The translations under genes and the position numbers were made by a program. This document shows positions 52,745 to 62,517 of a DNA stretch of 64,000 nt, one piece after another. Every line of letters begins with the position of its first letter. The stretch's first letter is position 1. A model generated the notes under the pieces. That model worked only from the letters and a program-made list of their open reading frames with translations, ran no database searches and was not told the DNA's origin. Source of the DNA: Dyadobacter sp. CY343 (lineage in GTDB: Bacteria > Bacteroidota > Bacteroidia > Cytophagales > Spirosomataceae); contig NZ_JAJUXK010000006.1 of assembly GCF_021390335.1 (NCBI RefSeq), positions 248,001 through 312,000 of the forward strand. Reading direction: 5' to 3'.

Positions 52745-53857
52745 ATGAAAAAAGCATTAATTACCGGGATCACCGGTCAGGATGGTGCCTATCTTGCTGA
52801 ACTCCTTTTGAGCAAAGGATATGAAGTGCACGGTATCAAACGCCGCAGCTCTTTGTTCAATACCCAGCGGATCGACCATATTTATGAAGATCCGCACGAA
52901 AAGGATGTGCGTTTCCACCTGCATTACGGTGACCTGAGCGATTCTACCAACATCATCCGCATTATCCAGGAAGTACAACCTGACGAGATATATAACCTGG
53001 GTGCTATGTCGCACGTGCAGGTAAGTTTTGAAGAGCCTGAATATACCGCCAATGTAGACGGAATAGGCACCCTGCGTATCCTGGAAGCAGTTCGCCTGCT
53101 TGGTTTGACTAAAAAAACGAAGATCTACCAGGCTTCCACTTCTGAGCTTTATGGTTTGGTACAGGCGGTACCGCAATCTGAAACAACCCCATTTTACCCA
53201 CGCTCTCCTTATGCAGTTGCAAAGCTGTACGGATATTGGATCACCGTCAACTACCGGGAAGCTTATGATATGTTTGCTGTAAACGGTATCCTTTTCAACC
53301 ACGAATCGCCGCTGAGAGGCGAGACTTTCGTGACCAGAAAAATTACCCGCGCAGTGGCACGTATCGCATTAGGTTTGCAGGATAAAGTGTACCTGGGTAA
53401 TCTGGACGCACAACGCGACTGGGGCCACGCCAAGGATTTCGTAGAAGCGATGTGGCTGATATTACAACAGGAAACGGCCGAAGATTTTGTGATTGCAACT
53501 GGTGTTACTACCCGCATTCGTGATTTCGTCAGAATGGCATTTGAAGAAGTGGGTATCGAAGTGGAATTCTCCGGTGAAGGCGCCGGCGAAACTGCCAAGG
53601 TTGTGAAATGCAACAATCCAGATTTCCAGATCGAAATTGGCAAAGAAGTAGTTGCAGTTGACCCACGCTATTTCCGCCCGACCGAAGTGGAGCTATTGAT
53701 CGGCGATCCAACTAAATCAATGACCAAACTGGGTTGGAAACCTAAATATGATCTGAAGGCATTGGTGAACGATATGGTTACAGCGGATGTGACCTTGTTC
53801 AAAAAAGACAGACTGTTGGAAAGCAGCGGCCACCGCGTTCCGAATTACTACGAATAA
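52745..53857 (+). CDS. gmd: GDP-mannose 4,6-dehydratase
   Basis: A 370-residue SDR enzyme converting GDP-D-mannose to GDP-4-dehydro-6-deoxymannose, the precursor of GDP-fucose, rhamnose or perosamine. Seen are the cofactor-binding GITGQDGAYLAELL, the RRSSLFNTQRIDH segment that binds NADP, and the catalytic YAVAKLYG with STSELYG. It is of normal length and complete. The next enzyme (GDP-fucose synthase or reductase) is not adjacent, so the end product is unknown. Confidence 0.96.
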   Translation: MKKALITGITGQDGAYLAELLLSKGYEVHGIKRRSSLFNTQRIDHIYEDPHEKDVRFHLHYGDLSDSTNIIRIIQEVQPDEIYNLGAMSHVQVSFEEPEYTANVDGIGTLRILEAVRLLGLTKKTKIYQASTSELYGLVQAVPQSETTPFYPRSPYAVAKLYGYWITVNYREAYDMFAVNGILFNHESPLRGETFVTRKITRAVARIALGLQDKVYLGNLDAQRDWGHAKDFVEAMWLILQQETAEDFVIATGVTTRIRDFVRMAFEEVGIEVEFSGEGAGETAKVVKCNNPDFQIEIGKEVVAVDPRYFRPTEVELLIGDPTKSMTKLGWKPKYDLKALVNDMVTADVTLFKKDRLLESSGHRVPNYYE

Positions 53858-53877
53858 GCTATTACCCACAAATACAA

Positions 53878-53917
53878 AAGCCCCGGAAGCGATCTGCTCC
53901 CGGGGCTTGTTTTTTTA
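53878..53917. terminator. Terminator between gmd and the thioredoxin gene
   Basis: AAGCCCCGG / CCGGGGCTT with a 13-base spacer, followed by a T7 run on the plus strand. It ends the gmd transcript and may also serve the convergent gene. Confidence 0.85.
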
Positions 53918-53925
53918 TATCGGTA

Positions 53926-54399
53926 CTAAACGGTTCTTTTCTTCCCAGCCGGTTTTTTCAAAGAATTCCCTGTCTTGATCAGATCTTCGGCGGTAGTGTA
54001 TCCCAGCACTTTTTTCACCACTTTTCCATTTGGGTTGATAAAAAACAGGGTTGGGTAACCTTGTATCGGATATTTGCCCGCCAGCGTAGGTCCTTCGCCG
54101 CTTTCCATATCAAATTTTACATTGATAAAGTTCGCATTGAAAACCTTCGCTACATCTTCTCTTGTAAAAACATTTTTTTGCAACAGCTTGCAAGGCCCGC
54201 ACCAGGTTGTATAGGCGTCAAAAAAAATGATTTTGTTTTCAGCTTTCGCTTTTTTCAGGATCGAAGCCCAGTTGCCTTCGGTAAATTGAATGCCTTTCTC
54301 TGCTGTTTTTACTTCCTTATCGCCTTTTTCAGCATTTGCGACATTGAAAGACAATGCTATTACAGCGATCAGCAGACCTAATTTCTTGAAATTTCTCAT
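53926..54399 (-). CDS. Exported thioredoxin-like protein
   Basis: A 157-residue protein with a signal peptide ending near NVANA. The redox motif C67-G-P-C70 lies in TTWCGPCKLLQKN, and the cis-proline region in PIQGYPTLFFINPNG. The fold is thioredoxin-like, of the kind active in periplasmic disulfide reduction. The ending KKPAGKKRTV is a basic tail. No partner is next to it. Confidence 0.9.
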   Translation of the reverse strand: MRNFKKLGLLIAVIALSFNVANAEKGDKEVKTAEKGIQFTEGNWASILKKAKAENKIIFFDAYTTWCGPCKLLQKNVFTREDVAKVFNANFINVKFDMESGEGPTLAGKYPIQGYPTLFFINPNGKVVKKVLGYTTAEDLIKTGNSLKKPAGKKRTV

Positions 54400-54550
54400 T
54401 ACTTGATTGATAGTTACGCGTAGATCCTAATAACGAAAATAACGATTGATCTTGTTCAGACAATCCATTGTTAAACATACGATTAAGCTTTTGCAATGGA
54501 TTTGCGGGTCAAAAAAGATAACTTCGCAGCTTCATTAACATATATTTTTT

Positions 54551-55165
54551 ATGAAAGTTCAGGAAGCCAGGTACGTAATGAGCAATTCAGACTATTTGAA
54601 ATGCCCGGAGCCGGACCTGCCTGAATATGCATTTATCGGCCGGTCGAATGTGGGCAAATCGTCGCTTATCAATATGCTGACCGGCAAAAAAGCTTTGGCC
54701 AAAACCTCCCAGCAGCCGGGAAAAACGCAGCTGATCAACCATTTTATCATCAATGAAACGTGGTACCTCGTCGATTTGCCGGGTTATGGTTATGCCAAGG
54801 TCTCGAAAACGGAGCGGGAGAAGTGGGAGAAAATGATCAATGATTATTTGTATAACCGGCCGAACCTGATCTGCACCTTTTTACTGATAGATGTAAGGCA
54901 CAGTGCACTGGCTGTCGACCTCGAATTTATGGCGCAGCTGGGCGAGGCGGGTATTCCTTTTCATATCATTTTTACGAAGGCAGATAAGCTGAAATCCGGG
55001 CAGGTCAACACGCAGGTGGAGGCTTATAAAGCTAAACTTGCTGAAATCTGGGAAGAAATTCCGCCGGTATTTGTGACCTCCGCAGAAAAAAACGAAGGCC
55101 GGGATCCCGTTTTACAGGCAATAGAGGCTTACAACCGCGCGTTTCAAGATAGACAGGGCGCCTGA
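54551..55165 (+). CDS. engB: Ribosome biogenesis GTPase EngB/YsxC
   Basis: A 204-residue small GTPase. G1 is GRSNVGKSS (residues about 32-40), G3 is DLPGYGYA, and G4 is FTKADK, with TSAEKNEG near the G5 position. EngB is needed for assembly of the large ribosomal subunit. Length matches. It has its own upstream gap of 150 bp, which contains no other feature that I can support. Confidence 0.95.
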   Translation: MKVQEARYVMSNSDYLKCPEPDLPEYAFIGRSNVGKSSLINMLTGKKALAKTSQQPGKTQLINHFIINETWYLVDLPGYGYAKVSKTEREKWEKMINDYLYNRPNLICTFLLIDVRHSALAVDLEFMAQLGEAGIPFHIIFTKADKLKSGQVNTQVEAYKAKLAEIWEEIPPVFVTSAEKNEGRDPVLQAIEAYNRAFQDRQGA

Positions 55166-55180
55166 GGTTGTTTCGCGAAG

Positions 55181-55188
55181 TATCTTTG
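55181..55188 (+). promoter_or_regulatory. Candidate -7 element for the DUF5606 gene
   Basis: TATCTTTG matches TAnnTTTG 75 bp upstream of the ATG at 55263. No -33 TTG at the usual distance is seen. Confidence 0.45.
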
Positions 55189-55262
55189 CGTTATTTTGCC
55201 GGAAAATCAGGAGTTTTCCCCACACAATATTCAAATTCAGAAATATCAAATATTAAAAAAGG

Positions 55263-55787
55263 ATGAGTGAAAAAGTAGAGTCTACAGGAATGGAGCTGTT
55301 GAAGGAAATAGCAAATGTTTCAGGTAAGGGCGGACTGTTCCGTATTCTCAAACCAAGCCGCGCCGGAGTTATCGTTGAAAGCCTGGATGAAAAACGCGAA
55401 AAAACGTTGATCGGACCCACCGCGCGGGTTTCTGTTCTGAAAGATGTATCTATTTTTACAGAAGGCGAGGAAGAATCAGTTCCGTTGGAAGACGTTTTTA
55501 CCAGCATCCGTGAAGCGCATGGTGAGCAGGTGGAATTGCCTGTGAAGACTTCTTCGGACAAAGAATTGATCGAATTCCTGAATAAAATTCTGCCTGATTT
55601 TGATCGTTCAAAAGTGTATGTATCTGATATCAAGAAAATTATCACCTGGTACAATTTGCTTTCGAAATACCTGCCTGAGCTGTTTATCGTTTCTGAAACA
55701 GCAGCGGAACCTGCAACTGAGGAAGTAAAGGAAGAAGCAGAGGATACTGAGAAGAAATCAGCGAAAAAAGCACAAAGCAAAGCCTGA
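55263..55787 (+). CDS. DUF5606 domain protein
   Basis: A 174-residue soluble protein of a family largely confined to Bacteroidota. LKEIANVSGKGGLFRILKPS at the start and LPDFDRSKVYVSDIKKIITW near residue 115 are its typical marks; the last 35 residues are a charged, low-complexity Glu/Lys tail. No function is known to me. It is terminated before deoC. Confidence 0.85.
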   Translation: MSEKVESTGMELLKEIANVSGKGGLFRILKPSRAGVIVESLDEKREKTLIGPTARVSVLKDVSIFTEGEEESVPLEDVFTSIREAHGEQVELPVKTSSDKELIEFLNKILPDFDRSKVYVSDIKKIITWYNLLSKYLPELFIVSETAAEPATEEVKEEAEDTEKKSAKKAQSKA

Positions 55788-55809
55788 TTTCAGGACAAAT
55801 CATATTGAG

Positions 55810-55841
55810 AACCCTGTCGCAATGACGGGGTTTTCTTTTTT
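55810..55841 (+). terminator. Terminator after the DUF5606 gene
   Basis: AACCCTGTC / GACGGGGTT, a 9-bp stem with one wobble pair and a 5-nt loop, followed by TTCTTTTTT. It lies 17 bp before deoC. Confidence 0.75.
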
Positions 55842-55857
55842 GACGCCCCAAAAAATT

Positions 55858-56517
55858 ATGAATGCACTCTCCACTTACATCGACCACACATTACTGAGCC
55901 CGGTAGCCAGCGAAACGGATATCAGAAAGATCTGTGAAGAAGCCTGGATCATGCAGTTCAAGGCGATTTGCGTCGCGCCTTCCTATGTTCCCTATGTGGT
56001 AGAAATGATGGAGTTTTGTCCCATTAAAATTGAGATTGCGACGGTGATCGGCTTTCCGCTTGGTTATGCGGTTACTTCTACCAAGGTCGCTGAGGCCGAA
56101 ACTGCATTGCGGGACGGTGCTACAGAGTTGGATGTGGTTATGAATCTTTCCCGGTTCAAATCGATGGCGTATCTGAGCGTCAGGGAAGAATTGCAGGTGC
56201 TATCCCAACTAGCTCACAATGCCGGCGCGTTGATCAAAGTGATTATAGAAACGGGCTACCTGGATTCATTTGAGTTATATACAGCCTGCGAGATCTGCGC
56301 CGAGTCGGGTGCTGATTTCGTTAAAACATCCACCGGTTTCGCCCCTGTTGGTGCCGAAGTGGAAGTTGTAAGAACAATGCGGCAGATATTGCCTCCTAAC
56401 GTCAAAATCAAAGCCTCAGGCGGGATTAAGACTGCCGAACAGGCGATCGCGCTGATCGAAGCGGGTGCTGAGCGGATCGGGACTTCTCACGGCGCTGCTA
56501 TTATGGGCCAGGTATGA
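55858..56517 (+). CDS. deoC: Deoxyribose-phosphate aldolase
   Basis: A 219-residue TIM-barrel aldolase that splits 2-deoxyribose 5-phosphate to glyceraldehyde 3-phosphate and acetaldehyde. The start at 55858 (MNALSTYIDHTLL) is preferred, because the longer frame runs through the preceding terminator. Catalytic lysines lie in FVKTSTGF and IKASGGIKT, and the proton-relay region in ELDVVMN. It overlaps the next gene by 4 bp (ATGA). Confidence 0.95.
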   Translation: MNALSTYIDHTLLSPVASETDIRKICEEAWIMQFKAICVAPSYVPYVVEMMEFCPIKIEIATVIGFPLGYAVTSTKVAEAETALRDGATELDVVMNLSRFKSMAYLSVREELQVLSQLAHNAGALIKVIIETGYLDSFELYTACEICAESGADFVKTSTGFAPVGAEVEVVRTMRQILPPNVKIKASGGIKTAEQAIALIEAGAERIGTSHGAAIMGQV

Positions 56518-57629
56518 AACGGGTGATGTTACTGAGTACTGTTCACCCGCCGGCCGATCCGCGGATCATTTATAAAATAGCGCCTGCGCTGGCTGAAATG
56601 CATGATTTAACCTGCATTTTACCTGGTTTGAACAGAGATTCAGCGAATGCATTCCGGACAGATTCAGTACCTTTTTTCAAAAAGCTATTGCCGCGCATAT
56701 TGATTTCACATCCTGTTTTGCTGGCTAAATGCTTATTGAACAGGCCGGATATTGTTCACATTTTTGTCCCGGAGCTTATTCCTGTTGCATTGATTTTACA
56801 GCAGTTCGGCACGAAGGTGATTTATGAAGTACAGGAAAACCTTTACAAGAAATTCAAGATAAAGACCTATAATAACGGATTGATTTTCAGAAGGCTTTTC
56901 CATTATTTTGACCATATTGCCCGCAAAAGATTTCACTTTGTTTTCACCGAAAAAGCTTATCTACAAGAATATAGCGCGCTTAAATTTTCATTTCAAATAA
57001 TCCAGAATTTCGCCCATCTGCCGCTGATCGACAGTTTTTCCAATACTAAAAGACAAGTGGCTAGGCCCGAGTTTTTCTATTCAGGCGTAATATCGCTGGA
57101 AAGGTCATTTGATGTGATGGTAGCGGCATTTTCAGAGCTTAAAGATCTATTTCCCGATTTTCACGTACATATATTTGGAACAGTCAGGATCAGCGAAAAC
57201 GTGATCTCCGCCTTACCAGGTTTCGATCGCATCCGACAAAACCTGACTTTCCATGGCTACACGGACCAAAAGATCGCATTTGGTTATGCCGCCGGTTGCA
57301 TTGCCGGAATTGCATTGCTGAAACCCGTGGGCGATTACCAGGATTCCTATACCACAAAGTTGTTTGAATATATGGCGCTGGGATTGCCGGTTATTACATC
57401 CGACTTTCCATCGTACCGCCAAATTGTAGAACCTTCTCAATGCGGTTTTTGTATTTGTCCTAACAACAGTAGGGCGCTATACGAGAAGCTGGTTTTTCTG
57501 ATTGAGAACGAAAATGAAAGGTTAGCAATGGGGAAAAATGGTCGGAGCTGCGTCGGTCGGCTCTATAACTGGCAGACAGAACAGACCAAACTGCTCGCCT
57601 TTTACAAGTCAGTGCACTTATCTGAGTAA
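56514..57629 (+). CDS. Family 4-like glycosyltransferase
   Basis: A 371-residue GT-B glycosyltransferase. The N-terminus reads VMLLSTVHPPADPRIIYKIAP, and the donor-binding half has YTTKLFEYMALGLPVITSDFP with the GT4 E-x7-E style motif. The acceptor is unknown. The start overlaps the deoC stop, so it may be translationally coupled, although the two functions have no clear link. Confidence 0.88.
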   Translation: MKRVMLLSTVHPPADPRIIYKIAPALAEMHDLTCILPGLNRDSANAFRTDSVPFFKKLLPRILISHPVLLAKCLLNRPDIVHIFVPELIPVALILQQFGTKVIYEVQENLYKKFKIKTYNNGLIFRRLFHYFDHIARKRFHFVFTEKAYLQEYSALKFSFQIIQNFAHLPLIDSFSNTKRQVARPEFFYSGVISLERSFDVMVAAFSELKDLFPDFHVHIFGTVRISENVISALPGFDRIRQNLTFHGYTDQKIAFGYAAGCIAGIALLKPVGDYQDSYTTKLFEYMALGLPVITSDFPSYRQIVEPSQCGFCICPNNSRALYEKLVFLIENENERLAMGKNGRSCVGRLYNWQTEQTKLLAFYKSVHLSE

Positions 57630-57768
57630 AAATTCGCAAGTGTACTGACTATTATGATTTTATAAATTTATTGTTGAATTGTTCAAATATTTAGTACTAC
57701 GATTTCTATGAAATATTTAACTTTCGGAATTAAAAGGAATTGTAGTTTGCGGAGTCAACTTCTCAATC

Positions 57769-58713
57769 ATGTATATTAATACAGTTAGTCATTATTTGCC
57801 AAGCGAAGTTATTGGTAATGAATATTTTACAAATATTAACAATCTGTCCCACGAGTGGATTGTAGAACGGACCGGAATTTCAGAAAGACGTAAGGCATCA
57901 GCGGAAGAAAATACTTCCACCATGGCAATCAAAGCGGTTGAGTCCTTACTTGAGAGTATCCCTTACAGCAAAAATGAAATTGATTTGATCATTGGAGCGA
58001 CTTATACTCCCTATGATACCATAGTTACGCTTGCACACGCGGTACAGCATCAGCTTCAAATCCCCGATATTCCTGTTGTCAGCATTTCGTCGGCTTGTTC
58101 CTCTCTTTTGAATGCGATCGAGATTGTCGAAGGATATTTCGCGCTGGGTAAGGCTTCCAAAGCACTGGTTGTGGTTTCCGATCATAACACTGCTTACTAC
58201 AATGAAATGGACACCGTTTCGGGCCACCTCTGGGGCGACGGCGCTTCGGCGCTGCTGATCTCCAAAGAGCGGCAGACAGATTCGGATATGCACATCAAAA
58301 AAATCATCACAGGCGGGGCTGCTACAAGCGGCAAAGCGATCGAGGCGGTGGTTTTGAGGCCAAACGACCGGGGCGTGATCATGCCTTTCGGCCGCGACGT
58401 TTTCCAGAATGCATGCGTGTATATGCCCAAAGTAAGCCAACAGGTGTTGCATGCGTGCGGACTTTCGATCGATGATCTCGATTACCTGATCCCGCACCAG
58501 GCCAATCACCGGATCAGTCTGAATGTGATCAATACCCTGGGCATTCCAGTTGAAAAGTTGATCTCGAATATTCAGTATCTGGGAAATACAGGCTGCGCAG
58601 GCTGTGCGATCGCACTTTCCGAGAATAAAGAGAAATTTAAAAAGGGTGAGAATATTGTGATTACCGTATTTGGAGGAGGTTACTCTTACGGCGCAATGCT
58701 CATTACTATTTAG
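57769..58713 (+). CDS. Beta-ketoacyl-ACP synthase III-like protein
   Basis: A 314-residue thiolase-fold enzyme. The Cys-His-Asn triad of KAS III is complete: C110 in SSACSSLLN, H243 in IPHQANHRI and N273 in GNTGCAGCAIAL. It would condense an acyl-CoA starter with malonyl-ACP. The sequence around the triad differs from the housekeeping FabH (GNTGCAG in place of GNTSAA), and no other fatty-acid or polyketide gene is adjacent. It may be a second FabH or one for a specialised lipid. A bidirectional terminator follows. Confidence 0.88.
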   Translation: MYINTVSHYLPSEVIGNEYFTNINNLSHEWIVERTGISERRKASAEENTSTMAIKAVESLLESIPYSKNEIDLIIGATYTPYDTIVTLAHAVQHQLQIPDIPVVSISSACSSLLNAIEIVEGYFALGKASKALVVVSDHNTAYYNEMDTVSGHLWGDGASALLISKERQTDSDMHIKKIITGGAATSGKAIEAVVLRPNDRGVIMPFGRDVFQNACVYMPKVSQQVLHACGLSIDDLDYLIPHQANHRISLNVINTLGIPVEKLISNIQYLGNTGCAGCAIALSENKEKFKKGENIVITVFGGGYSYGAMLITI

Positions 58714-58726
58714 TATAAAGGAAAAG

Positions 58727-58768
58727 AAAAAGCTTCCGGCCGAACATTTGTTCAGCCGGAAGCTTTTT
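58727..58768. terminator. Bidirectional terminator between KAS III and M1 peptidase genes
   Basis: A perfect 14-bp inverted repeat (AAAAAGCTTCCGGC / GCCGGAAGCTTTTT) separated by 14 bp, flanked by A and T runs on both sides. Confidence 0.88.
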
Positions 58769-58783
58769 CTATGTACTGCAATA

Positions 58784-60778
58784 TCAGTTCACTTCGGGCT
58801 CCGCGTACATTACCGGCTTCCAAATATTGTTCGAAGGGTTAATATCCGGCAGACTGCGTTCCGGATCTATTGTAACCGAACGAATAGGCTGGTCGGTAGC
58901 GGCTTTGAAAGTCCAGCTTCCGCCTCTCTGCCAGATCTCGACAGGCAGCTCCACCCTTGTTTTTTTACCACTTACTTCTTCAATATCCACTTTCACAGGC
59001 ATTGCCAGCTGATCCAGGTTTTCGATTGTGACAAATGATCCTTTTTGCGGGTTTTGCTCCACATAGCTCACATCTTTCACCGCCTGATCCAGTTTATAGT
59101 TCTCAAAGAACCAACCTTTCCAGAACCAGCCCAGATCTTCTCCCGCTGCATCTTCCATCGTGCGAAAGAAATCGTACGGAGTCGGGTGTTTGAATGCCCA
59201 GCGTTTTACATATTGTTGAAACGCGTAGTCAAAACGCTCTTTACCTAAAACCTGCTCACGCAGCATTTTCAATCCCAATGCTGGCTTGTAATAGGCTTCC
59301 CAACCCAGGTTAGCAGCCTGGATCACGTCTGGGGTAGTCATAATAGGATCTGCTTTCGGACGGAAAATGATCGGTGCCAATCTGTGCAGATCATTCATCT
59401 GCGTAGTTTTATATTCTCCGTTATTGAAGTTATCCGTTGAAAGGAAATTAATGAAAGTGTTGAAACCTTCGTCCATCCAAGCATATTTCCGCTCATTGTT
59501 CCCCACGATCATCGGGAACCAGTTGTGACCAAATTCGTGGTCAGTCACGCCCCAAAGATCGTCTTTGCGACTCTTGCTGCTGCAAAATACGATTCCAGGA
59601 TATTCCATACCGCCTACAATTCCCGCTACGTTGGTCGCCACAGGGTAAGTATATTCATGCACATAGCTCGAATAGAACTCAATGCAGCCTTTCACATATT
59701 CCGTAGATCTTCCCCAACCCTCCAGTCCGCCGTCCTCAGCCGGATATACCGATTGCGCGAGTGCAGTTTTTCCTTTGGGTAAATTCATTTTTGCAGCGTC
59801 CCACACGAATGCTTTCGAGGTAGCCCACGCAATATCGCGCGCCTGCTGGCAGCGGAACCGCCAGGTTAAAGTACCAGATTGCTTCGGGCGTGAAGCAGGG
59901 CTTGAAACCTCCTCCGCCGAGCGGATCATCACAGTTTGGTCACTTTTAGCTGCATTCGCCAATCTTTGTCTTTGCTCTGCGGTCAATACTTCGCCGGGAT
60001 TAAGCAGCTCGCCTGATCCTACCACAATATGGTCCCAGGGAACAGTAATGTTGTAATCAAAGTCTCCATATTCCAGGTAAAACTCGCCCGCGCCAAGGTA
60101 CGGCAGCAGGTTCCAGCCTTCGATATCGTCAAAAACAGCCACGCGCGGATACCACTGGGCCATTTCGTAAACGATCCCGTTCTTCGTTTCCAGCGTTCCC
60201 ATTCTATCTGATCCGTATTCAGGGATCTTGAATGAATAGGCTATTTTGATTTTGATCACGTCGCCGTTTGGCTTCACAGGAGTCGCCAGGCGGATCTGCA
60301 TGCGGGTATCGGTGATCTTGTAAGTTGCGTCTACAAACTTATCCTTTCCCTGCTGTACCGAAACCGATCTGATAGAATCGCCGCCATCGAATCCGGTATT
60401 ACCAAACCTTCCACCCGTTACCGGCGTGGTTTTGCCACCTCTTGAGTGACTGCTGAATGCATTCTGATCGAGTTGTAGCCAGATGAAATCCAGACTTTCG
60501 GGACTGTTATTTTTGTAGGTAAGCTCAATATCGCCGGCTACTATTCCTTTCGCCTCGTCGAGTGCCACATTGATTTTATAATCTGCTTTGTTTTGCCAGT
60601 ATTTCGGCCCCGGAGCGCCGCTGCCGGTACGGTATTCATTGCCCGGCTGGAAATTGAATAGTGGGTGAAACAGCACGTGCGCGTCATACGCCCCCTTTCC
60701 AGCCTGCTGCGCCATCGTATTTAAAAAGCCCAGGCTGCATATTGCCAGCAAGCCCAAACGATACATCGAAATTTTCAT
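58784..60778 (-). CDS. M1-family metallopeptidase, exported
   Basis: A 664-residue protein with a signal peptide (MKISMYRLGLLAICSLGFLNTMAQ). The zinc site is HEFGHNW (H414, E415, H418) and the third ligand is E437 in AWMDEGFN. The substrate-anchoring GGMEYPG lies at 389-395. The N-terminal ~250 residues form the aminopeptidase-N-like beta domain. It likely removes N-terminal residues from peptides in the periplasm. It is divergent from meaB. Confidence 0.94.
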   Translation of the reverse strand: MKISMYRLGLLAICSLGFLNTMAQQAGKGAYDAHVLFHPLFNFQPGNEYRTGSGAPGPKYWQNKADYKINVALDEAKGIVAGDIELTYKNNSPESLDFIWLQLDQNAFSSHSRGGKTTPVTGGRFGNTGFDGGDSIRSVSVQQGKDKFVDATYKITDTRMQIRLATPVKPNGDVIKIKIAYSFKIPEYGSDRMGTLETKNGIVYEMAQWYPRVAVFDDIEGWNLLPYLGAGEFYLEYGDFDYNITVPWDHIVVGSGELLNPGEVLTAEQRQRLANAAKSDQTVMIRSAEEVSSPASRPKQSGTLTWRFRCQQARDIAWATSKAFVWDAAKMNLPKGKTALAQSVYPAEDGGLEGWGRSTEYVKGCIEFYSSYVHEYTYPVATNVAGIVGGMEYPGIVFCSSKSRKDDLWGVTDHEFGHNWFPMIVGNNERKYAWMDEGFNTFINFLSTDNFNNGEYKTTQMNDLHRLAPIIFRPKADPIMTTPDVIQAANLGWEAYYKPALGLKMLREQVLGKERFDYAFQQYVKRWAFKHPTPYDFFRTMEDAAGEDLGWFWKGWFFENYKLDQAVKDVSYVEQNPQKGSFVTIENLDQLAMPVKVDIEEVSGKKTRVELPVEIWQRGGSWTFKAATDQPIRSVTIDPERSLPDINPSNNIWKPVMYAEPEVN

Positions 60779-60912
60779 TCTGATAATTAAAATTGGAAAT
60801 TATAGGATTGTAAACGAGCAATATACACCTTTTCGCCTTTTTACGGATAAAAAGTTTAATTTTTACAAACCAAAACAAGACCCTTAACAAGGCAGGTATT
60901 TAACCCAAAATT

Positions 60913-61899
60913 ATGCGTGAGCGCCTTTCTTCTGATGCTTATATTGACGGAATCCTGGCAGGCGACAGGGTTATCCTGAGCCGGGCGATTACGGTAGTCG
61001 AAAGCAGGCTTGCGGAAGACAAGTTACTCGCGCAGGCTATTCTGAACGGTATCCTGCCTCAAACCGGACGCTCGCTCCGGATTGGGATAACCGGCATTCC
61101 CGGAGTGGGAAAAAGTACATTTATAGAAGCGCTGGGGATTTACCTAACTTCGATTAACAAGAAAGTAGCAGTACTGGCGGTGGACCCGACGAGCAGCAAA
61201 TCGGCCGGGAGTATTCTGGGGGATAAAACGAGAATGCAAGAGCTGGTGAAAGATCCGCTTGCATTCATCAGACCGTCGGCGACCGGACTTTCGCTGGGTG
61301 GCGTGGCGCGGAACACGCGTGAGGCAATGCTTTTGTGCGAGGCAGCGGGCTATGAAGTGATATTGATCGAGACTGTGGGCGTGGGACAATCGGAGATATT
61401 CGTGAAGGGAATGACTGACTTTTTCCTGCTGCTCGCATTGCCGGGCGCGGGCGACGAACTGCAAGGTATCAAGAAAGGCATTGTTGAAATGGCAGATGCG
61501 GTGGTTGTCAATAAGGCCGACGGACTATTTGCAGACGAAGCCGCTCAGGCAGCAGCTACCTTCAAAAATGCATTGCATCTGGCACAGGCTGGGGAATCGG
61601 GTGTGACGGTGAAGGTACTGACGTGTTCGGCGCTGGAAAACAGAGGTATTGCGGAAGTATGGGAGACTGTTCAGCAATATGTGGCTACTACGGTTAAGAA
61701 CGGGTTTTTCTCAAAAAACCGGGCGGCGCAGCAGGTGGACTGGATGCATGAAATAGTGCGGCAAAAGCTGGAAGACCTGTTTTATCAAAATAAAGAAGTG
61801 AAAAAGCAGCTGCATGGAATAGAGGAAGAAGTAGGAGCCGGTAAAATGCTCCCGGCGGAGGCGGCCCAGCTATTATTGAACCTGCTATTCAAAATATAA
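60913..61899 (+). CDS. meaB: Methylmalonyl-CoA mutase-associated GTPase (MeaB/ArgK)
   Basis: A 328-residue G3E-type GTPase. The P-loop is GITGIPGVGKST, followed by AVDPTSSKSAGSILGDKTRM and GLSLGGVARNT; the base-recognition NKAD lies in VVNKADGL. MeaB protects and reactivates B12-dependent methylmalonyl-CoA mutase. The mutase genes are not in this window. Length and motifs are complete. Confidence 0.95.
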   Translation: MRERLSSDAYIDGILAGDRVILSRAITVVESRLAEDKLLAQAILNGILPQTGRSLRIGITGIPGVGKSTFIEALGIYLTSINKKVAVLAVDPTSSKSAGSILGDKTRMQELVKDPLAFIRPSATGLSLGGVARNTREAMLLCEAAGYEVILIETVGVGQSEIFVKGMTDFFLLLALPGAGDELQGIKKGIVEMADAVVVNKADGLFADEAAQAAATFKNALHLAQAGESGVTVKVLTCSALENRGIAEVWETVQQYVATTVKNGFFSKNRAAQQVDWMHEIVRQKLEDLFYQNKEVKKQLHGIEEEVGAGKMLPAEAAQLLLNLLFKI

Positions 61900-62007
61900 A
61901 TTATCCCAGATAAACCCCTCAAAATTTGGGGTAAATGCATTTTTAAGGTAGGTTTGAACGTTCGATTTTAACGTATAACAAAAACAGACTCAACTTTTTA
62001 CTGACAA

Positions 62008-62496
62008 ATGATGAAAACCCCTCACTACCTTACCCGGATCCTCTACTTTGCACTTGTTTGCCTGACAGGATTCGCCGCATCTTGTAAAGACGATGAAAAG
62101 GAGCCGGAACCGGAACCAGTTGATACTAACCCGATTGTTGGGACCTGGGAATTGGAAGCAATTACACCTGAAACTGCCGGAGCCAGCATCCCCAATCTGG
62201 GAACTGTTATCTCTGTTGTCCCTTGTATCTATGATCTCAAATTGACTTTTAATGCTAATAATACCATTTCCACAGCTGATTGCCCGATTGCTGTGTCAGC
62301 GATTGGATCTCTTGTGCCAGTTGGTACTGATGCAAAGTGGAAGGTTAATGGTGACAAACTAACTTTATCAGACAAGAGCAAGAGCCAGGAACTTAAAATC
62401 ACTCAGAACGCGACGGATCTTAAAGTGGTAGTAAATGCAGAAATGGATACTACAAAGCCACCGGCAAATGCAGTTTTGCAGTTTAAGCGCCTTTGA
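62008..62496 (+). CDS. Lipocalin-like lipoprotein
   Basis: A 162-residue lipoprotein with lipobox FAASC (Cys26) followed by an acidic, Glu/Pro-rich linker. The remainder (NPIVGTWELEAITPE, then IYDLKLTFNANNTIS and KWKVNGDKLTLSDKSK) follows the lipocalin-like pattern of Bacteroidota, in which a short GxW motif opens an eight-stranded barrel. The ligand is unknown. A second ATG at 62011 is an equivalent start. Confidence 0.85.
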   Translation: MMKTPHYLTRILYFALVCLTGFAASCKDDEKEPEPEPVDTNPIVGTWELEAITPETAGASIPNLGTVISVVPCIYDLKLTFNANNTISTADCPIAVSAIGSLVPVGTDAKWKVNGDKLTLSDKSKSQELKITQNATDLKVVVNAEMDTTKPPANAVLQFKRL

Positions 62497-62517
62497 TCTT
62501 CAATTAAAGCTATTTCG

